From Anaerocolumna sp. (GTDB lineage: Bacteria > Bacillota > Clostridia > Lachnospirales > Lachnospiraceae), in NCBI GenBank assembly GCA_029256725.1, contig JAQSXJ010000067.1:1-64000 (forward strand): a DNA stretch of 64,000 bases, read 5' to 3'. The notes under the pieces were generated by a model. That model was given only the letters and a program-made list of their open reading frames with translations, was not told where the DNA came from and made no database searches. Below are positions 17,285 to 25,782 of the stretch, one piece after another (position 1 is the first letter of the stretch; every line of letters starts with the position of its first letter). The translations under genes were made by a program, and so were the position numbers.

Positions 17285-19009
17285 TTATAATTCAACGTTT
17301 ATAGTAAAAGATACCATGAGTCCGCCCCAGATACTCTTCCCAAATCGAAGTCCTGCAGATTCGTCGTAGTAATTGACCAACCGCTGGTTCACATTCCATA
17401 GGCCGACACTCTCATCTTCTTCCCTCTTTTTTTTGGAAAGCCGCATCATCAATGCGCTGGTTTCCTCTTCCGTCATCCCATCACCATCGTCGGAGACCTC
17501 AAAACGCAGAGCACCACTTCCCAATTCATATACTTTGACATAGATATGCCTTGCATTTTCCCGTTCTTCAATGGCATGCTCAATGGCATTCTCAATTATT
17601 GGCTGGAGAATCAACGGAATAATGTTCTTATCATAGAGGTCTTTAGAAGCCTCCAAGGAATACTCAAGGTCTTTGCGCATAGCCGTAATCGCCAGATAGG
17701 CTTTCGCATAGGATATTTCCTCACCGATGGTGGTTATGGATTTGTTCTTGGTACAATACCTGTAATAATTGGACAGATGGACTGCCATCTCGGTAACTGC
17801 TTCCGGCTGATCTGCCACCGTTACAATGTAAGAAAGGCTGTTGTAGAGAAAATGGGGATGAATCTGGAGCTGTAACTGGCGAAGTTCTGCCTGATTCCTG
17901 AGCTGCTGCTCTTTTAACGTAGATTCGATTAGCTGGCTGATTCTTGTCACCATACGATTAAACTGTCGAAAGACATAACCAAACTCATTGCTCGGCAGTA
18001 CCATAATCTGTGCGGTAAAATTTCCTCCCTCTACCTGCTTTAATTTTCCTGTGAGAATCCTTAGCTGAAGCAGAATATTGTTGTAATATAGTAACATGAA
18101 GATCAGACCAATCAGAAGTAGTACCACCAAAAGACTTCCTGTGATGCGGTTAATATTTGAAACCGGTCTCATCATTTCCTTCAATGGATAATAAGAGATC
18201 AGCTCCAGCCCATTCTTTAAAGCCCCGGAGCTTACAATCTGATACCTTCCTTTGCTAATAGACAGATAACTGGCTGATTCACCGCTGGTGGAACCACCTT
18301 TGGAGTGTTCGCCAGTCAAATTTCCGCTAGCGGAGTTTCCACCTCCCTCTTCACTCATGGAACGGAGCAGTTCCTTCTCAGTCTCACTACCAGAGAAAAG
18401 ACTCTTATCCTGTGAATAAAGGAGCATCGTTCCTCCTCCGTCCATTCCGGAAGCCATGTTCTTTAGCTTATACAGATAATCCCTCTCCATCCGTATGATC
18501 AGGTACGGTTCATCATCGTTATCGTCCCAATCAGTGACGTACTGCCTGGCAAAATAAACTTCATTTTCATAGATAAACCATTGATTATCCTCCACCGGCT
18601 CCAGTATAACATCTTTTACCGCACTGAGAGCTGTGGTCGTGATGATACGCTGTGACCTCGGCCAATACAATATGAACTGCGCCATACCAACATTGCTCTT
18701 CTGCCGCCCTCTCAGATATTCTTTCATCTGATTGACATCCGTTACAAACCGATAAGCATCGTATTCCTCTAAAAGGGTAAGATGCAGTGTTTTAAGATCA
18801 TCGCTATTAAGAATTCCATCTGCTTCAATCTCGATCTCTTTGATTTTCTGTCCAAGAAGCATCTTAGAATATTCCATCTGAATCTTTGCTGCCTGCATCA
18901 GAGACTCTTTCAGACTGGAAGTACTGTATATGTACAAGATTGCAAAACCTGCTATAATCATAACCAGAAATACTGCAAATATATTGAAAATAGATCTTAT
19001 TTTCTTCAT
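17285..19009 (-). CDS. yesM: Sensor histidine kinase, YesM-like
   Basis: About 574 residues from ATG 19009 (MKKIRSIFNIFAVFLV). The frame is open further upstream, but that stretch runs into the inverted-repeat element at 19047-19258 and is not credible protein. Layout: membrane segment ~9-30, an extracellular sensor domain with a Ser/Gly-rich insert near 235-260, a second membrane segment (LLVVLLLIGLIFMLLYY), a HAMP linker, then His_kinase (QIHPHFLYNSLSYI) and HATPase_c (NAIEHAIEERENA, DDGDGMTEEE). The insert is unusual in being low-complexity (GGGNSASGN, GGSTSGES). Confidence 0.93.
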   Translation of the reverse strand: MKKIRSIFNIFAVFLVMIIAGFAILYIYSTSSLKESLMQAAKIQMEYSKMLLGQKIKEIEIEADGILNSDDLKTLHLTLLEEYDAYRFVTDVNQMKEYLRGRQKSNVGMAQFILYWPRSQRIITTTALSAVKDVILEPVEDNQWFIYENEVYFARQYVTDWDDNDDEPYLIIRMERDYLYKLKNMASGMDGGGTMLLYSQDKSLFSGSETEKELLRSMSEEGGGNSASGNLTGEHSKGGSTSGESASYLSISKGRYQIVSSGALKNGLELISYYPLKEMMRPVSNINRITGSLLVVLLLIGLIFMLLYYNNILLQLRILTGKLKQVEGGNFTAQIMVLPSNEFGYVFRQFNRMVTRISQLIESTLKEQQLRNQAELRQLQLQIHPHFLYNSLSYIVTVADQPEAVTEMAVHLSNYYRYCTKNKSITTIGEEISYAKAYLAITAMRKDLEYSLEASKDLYDKNIIPLILQPIIENAIEHAIEERENARHIYVKVYELGSGALRFEVSDDGDGMTEEETSALMMRLSKKKREEDESVGLWNVNQRLVNYYDESAGLRFGKSIWGGLMVSFTINVEL

Positions 19010-19046
19010 ATGCCACCCCAACTTTATTATTACTATATTAGCATAA

Positions 19047-19258
19047 GGGGCTGTTGCAAAATGAATGTAAGGCTGCATAAGGCTCCATGGCTTTCCTGTA
19101 ATACACTGCCTGAAAGACATGTTGCCGATTTCGTGTGCTAAAAGCGAACAATTATGTACGATTATAGCATGCAAAATTAGTAATGTGTCTTGAAGCCGGT
19201 GTGTGTAGGAAAGTCATGAGGTCTTTTACAGCAACATTATTTAAAATGCAACAGCCCC
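19047..19258. mobile_element. MITE-like element with GGGGCTGTTGCA terminal inverted repeats
   Basis: A 212-bp stretch is bounded by GGGGCTGTTGCAAAAT (19047) and its near complement ending GCAACAGCCCC (19258). Imperfect pairing continues inward for about 55-60 bp (CTCCATGGCTTTCCT against the complement of AGGAAAGTCATGAGG). It contains no transposase. The GGGGCTGTTGC end is the kind found on insertion sequences, so this may be a non-autonomous derivative. It lies between the binding-protein stop and yesM, where it may act as a terminator. I could not identify a clean target duplication. Confidence 0.65.
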
Positions 19259-19271
19259 ATATTAATAAATT

Positions 19272-20927
19272 TTATTTTACAGACTTATACCACTCATTGA
19301 TTTCTTTGGTAATCTCATCTCCACCCTGGGCTTTCCAATCCTGGACGAACTTGTCGAAAGCATCCGGAGATTCTTTGCCATAGATGATATTGGTGTATAC
19401 CTGCTTCTCCATGGTCTGAAGCTGTTCCCACTTCTTCTTCATAGTAGCGGTAGGTTCACCGTTGAACAGATTGGGAAGAAGTTCATTTCTGTGTTCATTG
19501 GCTAACGCATAACCTTCTGCCATATCCGCTGTGGTCTCAAAATCGGCTGTCGCCCTGATCTGTGCACTGGACTGTGCCTCTTTTCCTTCTTTGACATCTG
19601 CGTAAGCCTGCATTGAATCAAGTGCCGGTGCATTCTTCATAACGGTAGATTTGCCAGGCATAAATGGATCCGTTACAGCTGGATCAAAGAGTTTGGAGTC
19701 AAATACGACCTTATCTCCTACTACATCATAATCATAATTTTCCAGATATCCATACTGGAAATCACCGGTACCATAAGCGGCATCATACAGCCAGTCATAG
19801 TAAGTGAAAAAGGCTTCCATGTTATTAAAATCATTATTGAACATCAGCCACCCGTCGTTGATCTGTGCGGCCTGGTAGGTCGGCTCTCCATTGTCCTGAA
19901 GAATATTCGGATATGCTTTAATGACTGCTTCTGGTGCTACAGATGTAACATCTCTAACGGAATTGATTGCCCAGGGACGTCCGATAAAGATACCTGCTTT
20001 GCCCTCAGTAAATTGATTCATAGCATCCCAGGCACCTGTTGCGGCTGCTTCCTGGAAGATCCATCCGTTGGCATGCCACCCGGCCATACGCTCCAGGGTC
20101 TTTTTGTTGCCTTCGTCAATAGAACCGTAGCTCAGATTACCGGCATCATCCTCCTGCCAGCTTCCAGGAATATGTTTTCCGGTATTTGCTGAGAAAAGAG
20201 TTACAGGATCTGCTACCCAGCCACTGTTGTAGATACTGTCACCCTGGTAAGTAAAACCATACGTGTCAGCCTTTCCGTTTCCATCGGGATCGTTCTCTGT
20301 GAAGGCTTTTATTACTGCTTCAAATTCCTCCATATTTGTGGGAGCCTTTAGTCCCAATTTATCCAGCCAATCCTGGCGGATTATCATAACCTGTCCTTCT
20401 GTCAATGCCGGTGCGCAGGCAATACCATAGGTCTTGCCATCCTTGGTCACCGGGTAGAAAGATTGGGGATACATATTATAGATCTCTTTCAAACGCTCCG
20501 GCATATATTTTTCTATATCATCATCGATGGCTTTTACACGTCCGGACTCTATCATGTCTGCGATCATCTGGGTTCCGTATACCGGAAATACATCTGGCAG
20601 CTCCTCAGAACCAGTCAGTGCCAGACGCAGCTTCGTATCATAGTTGCCGGCATCTCCGCCAAGAAGGGTGGTCTCCATCTTAATTCCCAGCTTTTCTTCA
20701 GTGAGCACTGTCATTGGATTCTTGTTGATGTCCTCCCCGTCTCCATATCTTCCCGTGTTCTCATCCAGCTGCTTAGCGATGGTGATCGTGATAGCCGGAT
20801 CATACTTACCGTCCCCATTCTTAGTAGCGGCAGCTTCTTTGCTGCCTCCGCTGTTCTTACCGCCGCAGCCTGTAAGGAGTAGTGCGCTTACCAGTAATAA
20901 TGAAAGGATTGCTTTCTTGTTTTTCAT
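19272..20927 (-). CDS. Extracellular solute-binding lipoprotein, LplA/family 1
   Basis: 551 residues, ATG 20927 with AGGAAGGTATATT upstream. It has a lipoprotein signal: basic MKNKK, a hydrophobic stretch and LLTGC lipobox with the modified Cys near 21. The mature domain is the large family 1 sugar-binding type (PDVFPVYGTQMIADMIESG, GWLMFNNDFNNMEAFFTYYDWL). It would deliver an oligosaccharide to the two permeases encoded upstream (21290-23124). The ATPase is not encoded here; such systems usually borrow a shared MsmX-type ATPase. A 362-bp gap full of tandem repeats separates it from the permeases. Confidence 0.95.
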   Translation of the reverse strand: MKNKKAILSLLLVSALLLTGCGGKNSGGSKEAAATKNGDGKYDPAITITIAKQLDENTGRYGDGEDINKNPMTVLTEEKLGIKMETTLLGGDAGNYDTKLRLALTGSEELPDVFPVYGTQMIADMIESGRVKAIDDDIEKYMPERLKEIYNMYPQSFYPVTKDGKTYGIACAPALTEGQVMIIRQDWLDKLGLKAPTNMEEFEAVIKAFTENDPDGNGKADTYGFTYQGDSIYNSGWVADPVTLFSANTGKHIPGSWQEDDAGNLSYGSIDEGNKKTLERMAGWHANGWIFQEAAATGAWDAMNQFTEGKAGIFIGRPWAINSVRDVTSVAPEAVIKAYPNILQDNGEPTYQAAQINDGWLMFNNDFNNMEAFFTYYDWLYDAAYGTGDFQYGYLENYDYDVVGDKVVFDSKLFDPAVTDPFMPGKSTVMKNAPALDSMQAYADVKEGKEAQSSAQIRATADFETTADMAEGYALANEHRNELLPNLFNGEPTATMKKKWEQLQTMEKQVYTNIIYGKESPDAFDKFVQDWKAQGGDEITKEINEWYKSVK

Positions 20928-21011
20928 AATATACCTTCCTCCTGATTGTTTTAATCTGATTACTTAATCTGATTTATTAATCATAACCTCTGATTCGAGG
21001 TATTTGATTCT

Positions 21012-21204
21012 CTTGGGAATTGCCTTTATTGTTTTGGGACTATGGAAATTGCCTTTATTCTTCGGAAATTTCCTTTATAACTTTGGGAATTACCTTTATT
21101 CTTCGGAAATTACCTTTATTACTTTGGGAATTACCTTTATTCTTTGGAAATTTCCTTTATTGCTACGGGAATTTTCTTTATTCTTAGGAAACTATCTTTA
21201 TACT
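21012..21204. repeat. Degenerate 20/21-bp tandem repeats between permease and binding-protein genes
   Basis: About nine units, each ending CCTTTATT or CTTTATA on the plus strand, succeed one another at 20-21 bp. Two versions nearly alternate: one with TTTGGGAATTA and one with TTCGGAAATTA. Looser copies continue to about 21291, up to the permease stop. The period is two helical turns and not a multiple of three, so this is not coding. There are no unique spacers as in CRISPR. It lies in the mRNA leader or promoter region of the binding-protein gene. Confidence 0.8.
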
Positions 21205-21289
21205 ATCTATGTAATGTCTTTTTCTATTTTGGTTATAACTTTAAGCTATTTGTGGTAATGTCTTTATCCTCTTTTTAGTAATGTCTTTA

Positions 21290-22159
21290 TTATTCTTTAA
21301 CAGCTCCTATAACAATACCTTTTACAAAATACTTCTGCAAAAAGGGATATACCATCAGTATGGGCAGTGCACCGATGAATACCTGTGCCGCTTTGATAGT
21401 ACGTTCCGACATAGCTGCCGCAGAAGTAGGATCCAGTGCCAGATCCTGCTGGTTGCCTTGCACGACAATTACTTGCAGAAAGGAGGCCAGGGGATAATTC
21501 TTGGTATCTGACATATATAGGATTCCAGTGAACCATTCGTTCCAGTTGCCTACCATAATAAAGAGTGCTACAGTGGCAAGACCCGCTTTGGATAATGGAA
21601 GAAATATCTTCCAGAGAACAGTGAAGAAGCTTGCTCCGTCAATGAGTGCCGCTTCCTCCAGTGCCTTCGGAATTGATTTGAAGAAGTTCATAATCAAAAT
21701 CAGATTATAACATCCGAAAGCTCCCGGAAGTATGTATACAAGAAAGTTATTCTTTAATCCAATGGAGGTATTTACCATATAGGATGGGATTAAACCGCCT
21801 CCAAAAAGCATGGTAAATACGAAAAACCACATCAGCGCCGTCCTGCCCCTGAACTCCTTGGATAGAGCATATCCCGCCGTAGTTATGACGAACATACTAA
21901 GGAATGTACCAACAAAGGTCCTGAGAAAGGATATCATAATGGAACGTATGAAGTTACTGTTATTAAAAGTCTTAACATAGGCCAGTCCTGTAAAATCCAC
22001 CGGCCAGAAGGTGACAATTCCGCTGTTTGCAGCACTTTTACCGCTAAGTGAGATTGCAAACAGATTAACTAATGGGAGCAGGCACAGAAGTGCTACCGTT
22101 ACAAGAAATACGGTATTACAGCCTACGAATATTTTTCTGCTTAAAGATGTACGTCTCAT
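21290..22159 (-). CDS. ABC transporter permease, LplC/carbohydrate type
   Basis: 289 residues, ATG after AGGAGGAAAATACACG. Six predicted membrane segments in the binding-protein-dependent permease fold. The EAA loop is EAALIDGASFFTVLWKIFLPLS. The end VKGIVIGAVKE is typical of LplC/YtcP. It is 14 bp after the other permease and pairs with it as a heterodimer; both precede the lipoprotein gene. Confidence 0.95.
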   Translation of the reverse strand: MRRTSLSRKIFVGCNTVFLVTVALLCLLPLVNLFAISLSGKSAANSGIVTFWPVDFTGLAYVKTFNNSNFIRSIMISFLRTFVGTFLSMFVITTAGYALSKEFRGRTALMWFFVFTMLFGGGLIPSYMVNTSIGLKNNFLVYILPGAFGCYNLILIMNFFKSIPKALEEAALIDGASFFTVLWKIFLPLSKAGLATVALFIMVGNWNEWFTGILYMSDTKNYPLASFLQVIVVQGNQQDLALDPTSAAAMSERTIKAAQVFIGALPILMVYPFLQKYFVKGIVIGAVKE

Positions 22160-22173
22160 CGTGTATTTTCCTC

Positions 22174-23124
22174 CTAAAAGATTCTGTAGCCTGCGAATTT
22201 ATATGCAATCTTATATGACACAACCGTCAGGAACAATCCGATGGCCGACTTAAAGAGCCCCACTGCTGTACCAAAGCTGTATTGTCCGTTTACCAGTGAC
22301 TGCCGGTATACGTAGGTATCGATAATATCTCCGGTGCTGTAGGTAAGAGGTGAATACAGGTTGAAGATTTGGTCAAAACCAGCATTTAGTACATTTCCAA
22401 GACTAAGAGTCGCCATGACAATGATCATAGGCGTGATACTTGGCAGGGTAATATATAAGGTCTGCTGCAAACGGTTGGCTCCATCCATCTCTGCCGCTTC
22501 ATAAAGCCCCTGGTCAATATTGGAAATAGCTGCCAGATACACTATCATACCGAAGCCGAAGCCTTTCCAGAGGTCGGAAATGACTGCAATCTGCCGAAAC
22601 ATACCCGCCTCACCCAGGAAAAATATTGGCTCCGCACCAAATTTCTGTAGAAAATTATTTACAATACCATCCAGTCCCAGGATATCACGAAGCATACCGG
22701 CTACCGTTATCCAGGAAAGGAAATGTGGCAGATACACAAGGGTCTGGATTCCCTTTTTCAGTCCCATATTTTTAACTTCATTCAGAAGCAGTGCCATTAC
22801 CACCGGTACGAGGAGTCCAAGGATAATCTTACTAACCGCAATGATCAGAGTATTGATGATTGCCTGATAGGATTCCTGGAATTCGAAGATTTGTAGAAAA
22901 TTATCCATTCCCACGAATTCCGAGCCGAAGATACCCAGCCATGGCTTATAGTTCTGGAAAGCCATAATCAGTCCGCCCATGGGGATATAACAGAAAATAA
23001 TTGCCAGAACGAAACTTGGAAGTATCATTACATAGAGGGGCCAGTTGTGCTGTACTTCCTGCTTCCAGGTTTTGCGGGTGATCGTTTGTTTTTTTGTCAT
23101 GATTTTTTTTGTATTCTTAGTCAT
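22174..23124 (-). CDS. ABC transporter permease, LplB/YteP type
   Basis: 316 residues with a basic N-terminus (MTKNTKKIMTKKQ) before the first membrane segment. Family features are the YIPMGGLIMAFQNYKPW start and the EAA loop EAAEMDGANRLQQTLYITLPS. It is first gene of the transporter operon. A TATAAT-like -10 lies about 60 bp upstream on the minus strand (near 23177-23185). Confidence 0.95.
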   Translation of the reverse strand: MTKNTKKIMTKKQTITRKTWKQEVQHNWPLYVMILPSFVLAIIFCYIPMGGLIMAFQNYKPWLGIFGSEFVGMDNFLQIFEFQESYQAIINTLIIAVSKIILGLLVPVVMALLLNEVKNMGLKKGIQTLVYLPHFLSWITVAGMLRDILGLDGIVNNFLQKFGAEPIFFLGEAGMFRQIAVISDLWKGFGFGMIVYLAAISNIDQGLYEAAEMDGANRLQQTLYITLPSITPMIIVMATLSLGNVLNAGFDQIFNLYSPLTYSTGDIIDTYVYRQSLVNGQYSFGTAVGLFKSAIGLFLTVVSYKIAYKFAGYRIF

Positions 23125-23616
23125 TTGTCATGCTCCCATCCACCTTGTATTATTACTTTTTATGTTTTTCTAAAAAGATTATATAATATTGGTGGCAGAG
23201 AAAAATACACCCCGATTAAAAGGTTATGTACCCATTTTTAACATTTATATATATTTTAAGAGGATTCAGGATGTGTTTTGAGAGATTATGACCAATATAT
23301 CAATTTTCAATGGTTTTGATTTTGTACCTTTTATTATTTTCCCGGCACATATTCTCACTTTTATAGTGATTTTACCAACAACCAATTGACTAACTGCATA
23401 GAAGTATTTTATAAACGGTAGTACTACCTCATAATTTTTGATTTTAGACAGAAATTACTGTACCCTTAAAATTATCAAGGCTTTATCTATATATCCTGCA
23501 TACGAATGGAGTAATCTCAACTGAAAATCGAAATTCACCTTATTAAATGAATCCTTAGACAACATGAAAAAAGACACTGATTTCTTTTCCAAGAACTCAG
23601 TGCCTTATATATCTCT
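23125..23616. other. Intergenic region with operon leader, no gene seen
   Basis: AT-rich 490-bp stretch. It holds the presumed promoter of the Lpl-type transporter at its left side and the 3' flank of an AraC remnant at its right side. I see no ORF with a ribosome site on either strand. Confidence 0.5.
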
Positions 23617-23727
23617 TTATATTTTTTTGTACTCCGAAGGCGACATTCCGGTAACTTTCTTGAATACCTTCGAAAAATACTTGTCATCTTTATACCCAAC
23701 CTTAAATGCAATTTCATAGGTCTTAAA
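23617..23727 (-). pseudogene. Remnant of an AraC-family regulator (C-terminal end only)
   Basis: Only ~36 residues of the second AraC helix-turn-helix remain: KTYEIAFKVGYKDDKYFSKV followed by TGMSPSEYKK and a stop. Upstream the frame degenerates into sequence without family resemblance and runs into the YolD gene's end. It looks like the tail left after a deletion that joined this sequence to the repair genes. Confidence 0.75.
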
Positions 23728-23782
23728 ATAATTCTGGGAAAAGAAGATGGCAAATTTTGAAAATAGTGTATTATTTTCGAAT

Positions 23783-24124
23783 CTACTCCTGGAAAATCCC
23801 ACATCTTAAACTAGAAATATCACGAAAAGCTATCCTTGTATTGACAATATCCAAGGTTCTGCTAATTTCATCGATCCGTGTTACCATTCCGGTTATCTGC
23901 ACGTATTCACTATTTTGGAAAAATTCCACCGTAATGATCTCTTTTTTCTTAATCTGTCTTAACTTCCGCTCCAGCTCTTCTTTCTGTTCTTCTGATAAGT
24001 CACGTTTGGGAACGATAATCCGTTCTTTTTCTGTTATAGCTTCGCGAAATCCTTTTAATGCATCAAAGGGCATAAACTGTTTCGCACGAATTCCTCTATC
24101 CATTTTAGTCCTAATATTCTCCAC
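23783..24124 (-). CDS. YolD-like protein
   Basis: 113 residues, GTG 24124 with AGGAGGGC 9 nt upstream. YolD-like family signature: MDRGIRAKQFMPFDALKGFREAI, then a middle helix rich in Lys/Glu and the strand ITVEFFQN. These proteins are encoded next to UvrX/Y-family polymerases, as here, where it overlaps the polymerase gene by 14 bp. The precise function is not established; an accessory to translesion synthesis is assumed. Confidence 0.88.
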   Translation of the reverse strand: MENIRTKMDRGIRAKQFMPFDALKGFREAITEKERIIVPKRDLSEEQKEELERKLRQIKKKEIITVEFFQNSEYVQITGMVTRIDEISRTLDIVNTRIAFRDISSLRCGIFQE

Positions 24125-25379
24125 TTTTGTGCCCTCCTATCTGTCGATTACGTTCCATGGTAGTTCCCGCCTCTTGAAGATCCATTCCACGTACAAGAGC
24201 ATTTTTACCGAACTTCTTTTTGATTTCTAATGCTGCTTTCTGTATTCTCCTATCTTTCTCCATTTCGATTGGATCTGTAAATAAGTCATATTGTTCATAG
24301 GTTTGGTCTGAAACATTATTGCAGGAGAGACTCAGCCGCCTTATTGGTTTGCTCTTATCCACAATACGCTCATACAGTCCGATCACATAGGGAATGATAG
24401 TTCGATAGGAATTAGTAGTAACCGTCATAGAAGCAGTGCCTATAGCGGGTTTTAAACCCAGCTCATTAGAATATCCAATCATTAAGGACATAGAACCGGT
24501 AACCATGCTCTTATCTACCATATCCAGACATAAGGCATCAGCCATTTCCTTTACAATGAGCTTACACTCCTCAAAGCTGTAATCTCTTGGCAGTACCTGA
24601 CCGCTGGACATGGAACTGCTTTTGGAACTATATGCCTTAATGTCTGTCATGGTGGTGGTTTCCCTTCCCCAGGCATGGTCTATCAAAAGCTCTGCATCTA
24701 TGCCAAACAGCCGATAGAGTAAATCCTCCTTTGCACGGGTAATATCTCCCATGTCAACAATTCCTACACTATTCAGTCTGTTTGCAATTCCTTTTCCTAT
24801 TCTCCAGAAATCAGTCAGGGGCTGGTGCTTCCACAAGGCTTTTTGATAAAGTTCCTCCGTCAGATATCCAATATTATCTTTTGCATGTTTTGCCATAATA
24901 TCCAGTGCTACTTTTGCCAGATATAGATTTGTACCAACTCCTGCTGTAGCAGTAATGCCAGTGGTACTTTTAATATCTGCCATAATCCGTAAGGCCATTT
25001 CCTTTGCGCTCATATGATACATGGAAAGATAATTCGTCACGTCAAGAAACGCCTCATCTATGGAATAAACATGGATATCCTCTTTGGAAATATATTTTAA
25101 ATAAATACCATAAATTTCAGCAGAATAATCAATGTAGAGTTTCATTCTTGGCGATGCCATGATATACTCCACATCTTTCGGTATCTGAAATACCCGACAC
25201 CTGTTCTTTATTCCCAAGGCTTTCATGGATGGTGAAATCGCAAGACATATTGTTTTCTCACTTCTCTCAGGGTCAGCCACCGCAAGGTTCGTAGTGAGAG
25301 GATCAAGCCCACGCTCTACACATTCTACAGAAGCATAAAATGATTTAAGATCAATGCATAGATAGATATGCTCTTCCAT
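24111..25379 (-). CDS. Y-family DNA polymerase (UvrX/DinB-like)
   Basis: About 422 residues from ATG 25379 behind AAGGAGGTGTTACCAGG; the longer open frame has no ribosome site. It performs translesion synthesis. Catalytic regions are CIDLKSFYASVECVERGLDP (first acidic motif and steric gate), YSIDEAFLDVT (second acidic pair) and TGITATAGVGTNLYLAKVALD. A thumb domain follows, then a little-finger domain from about residue 240. The pairing with YolD is typical of the UvrX subgroup of Firmicutes, often SOS-linked, but I saw no clear LexA box. Confidence 0.93.
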   Translation of the reverse strand: MEEHIYLCIDLKSFYASVECVERGLDPLTTNLAVADPERSEKTICLAISPSMKALGIKNRCRVFQIPKDVEYIMASPRMKLYIDYSAEIYGIYLKYISKEDIHVYSIDEAFLDVTNYLSMYHMSAKEMALRIMADIKSTTGITATAGVGTNLYLAKVALDIMAKHAKDNIGYLTEELYQKALWKHQPLTDFWRIGKGIANRLNSVGIVDMGDITRAKEDLLYRLFGIDAELLIDHAWGRETTTMTDIKAYSSKSSSMSSGQVLPRDYSFEECKLIVKEMADALCLDMVDKSMVTGSMSLMIGYSNELGLKPAIGTASMTVTTNSYRTIIPYVIGLYERIVDKSKPIRRLSLSCNNVSDQTYEQYDLFTDPIEMEKDRRIQKAALEIKKKFGKNALVRGMDLQEAGTTMERNRQIGGHKSGEY

Positions 25380-25509
25380 CCTGGTAACACCTCCTTTGTC
25401 CGCATTAAAATAATCTAATTCAGATTTCATTATACATCCAGAACATATGTTTGTATATTGTTTTTTTATGGAATTTTAGGTTTAAAAGACTATACGATTA
25501 GGAGTGCGT

Positions 25510-25707
25510 TGAAAAAACTTCGCAATCTTGCCGGTTTATCCCAAGAACAAGCAGCTTTCTCAGCTACAAGTAATGGACTGTAATGTCTCAAGAGCAATGT
25601 ATGCTCAGATGGAGACCGGTTCCTATGGTATTCGCATTCGTGTATTAGTAGCTTTGAAGCAGATCTTTAAGGCTGAGTATGAAGATTTCTTTGTGGACTT
25701 ACCGTAA
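25510..25707 (+). pseudogene. Frameshifted XRE-family helix-turn-helix gene
   Basis: Frame 1 reads LKKLRNLAGLSQEQAAFSAT then stops at 25582-25584. The continuation in another frame, overlapping from about 25557, reads QLQVMDCNVSRAMYAQMETG followed by a RIRVLVALKQIF helix and ends DFFVDLP with a TAA stop at 25707. Joined, these give a ~66-residue Cro/CI repressor-like protein. A single-base change in or near the AGCAGCTTTCTCAGCT run explains the break. It is too short and broken to be functional as read. Confidence 0.65.
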
Positions 25708-25782
25708 TTTTCAGGTAAGTCCTTTATAACAAACGTTCTAATTGTGGGTAGTAGAAGATTAGTTTTATAGAATTAAAGAGAT

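Noticed and set aside
21012-21204. Possible CRISPR array
   Set aside because: Units are adjacent without 30-40-bp unique spacers, are degenerate, and no cas genes are present.
21004-21258. Plus-strand ORF of 84 residues rich in Leu/Phe/Tyr, resembling a membrane protein
   Set aside because: It is translated tandem-repeat DNA whose 20/21-bp period is not a multiple of three; no family and no ribosome site.
23535-23804. 89-residue minus-strand ORF overlapping the AraC remnant
   Set aside because: Different frame from the AraC C-terminal match; the alternate frame gives basic nonsense.
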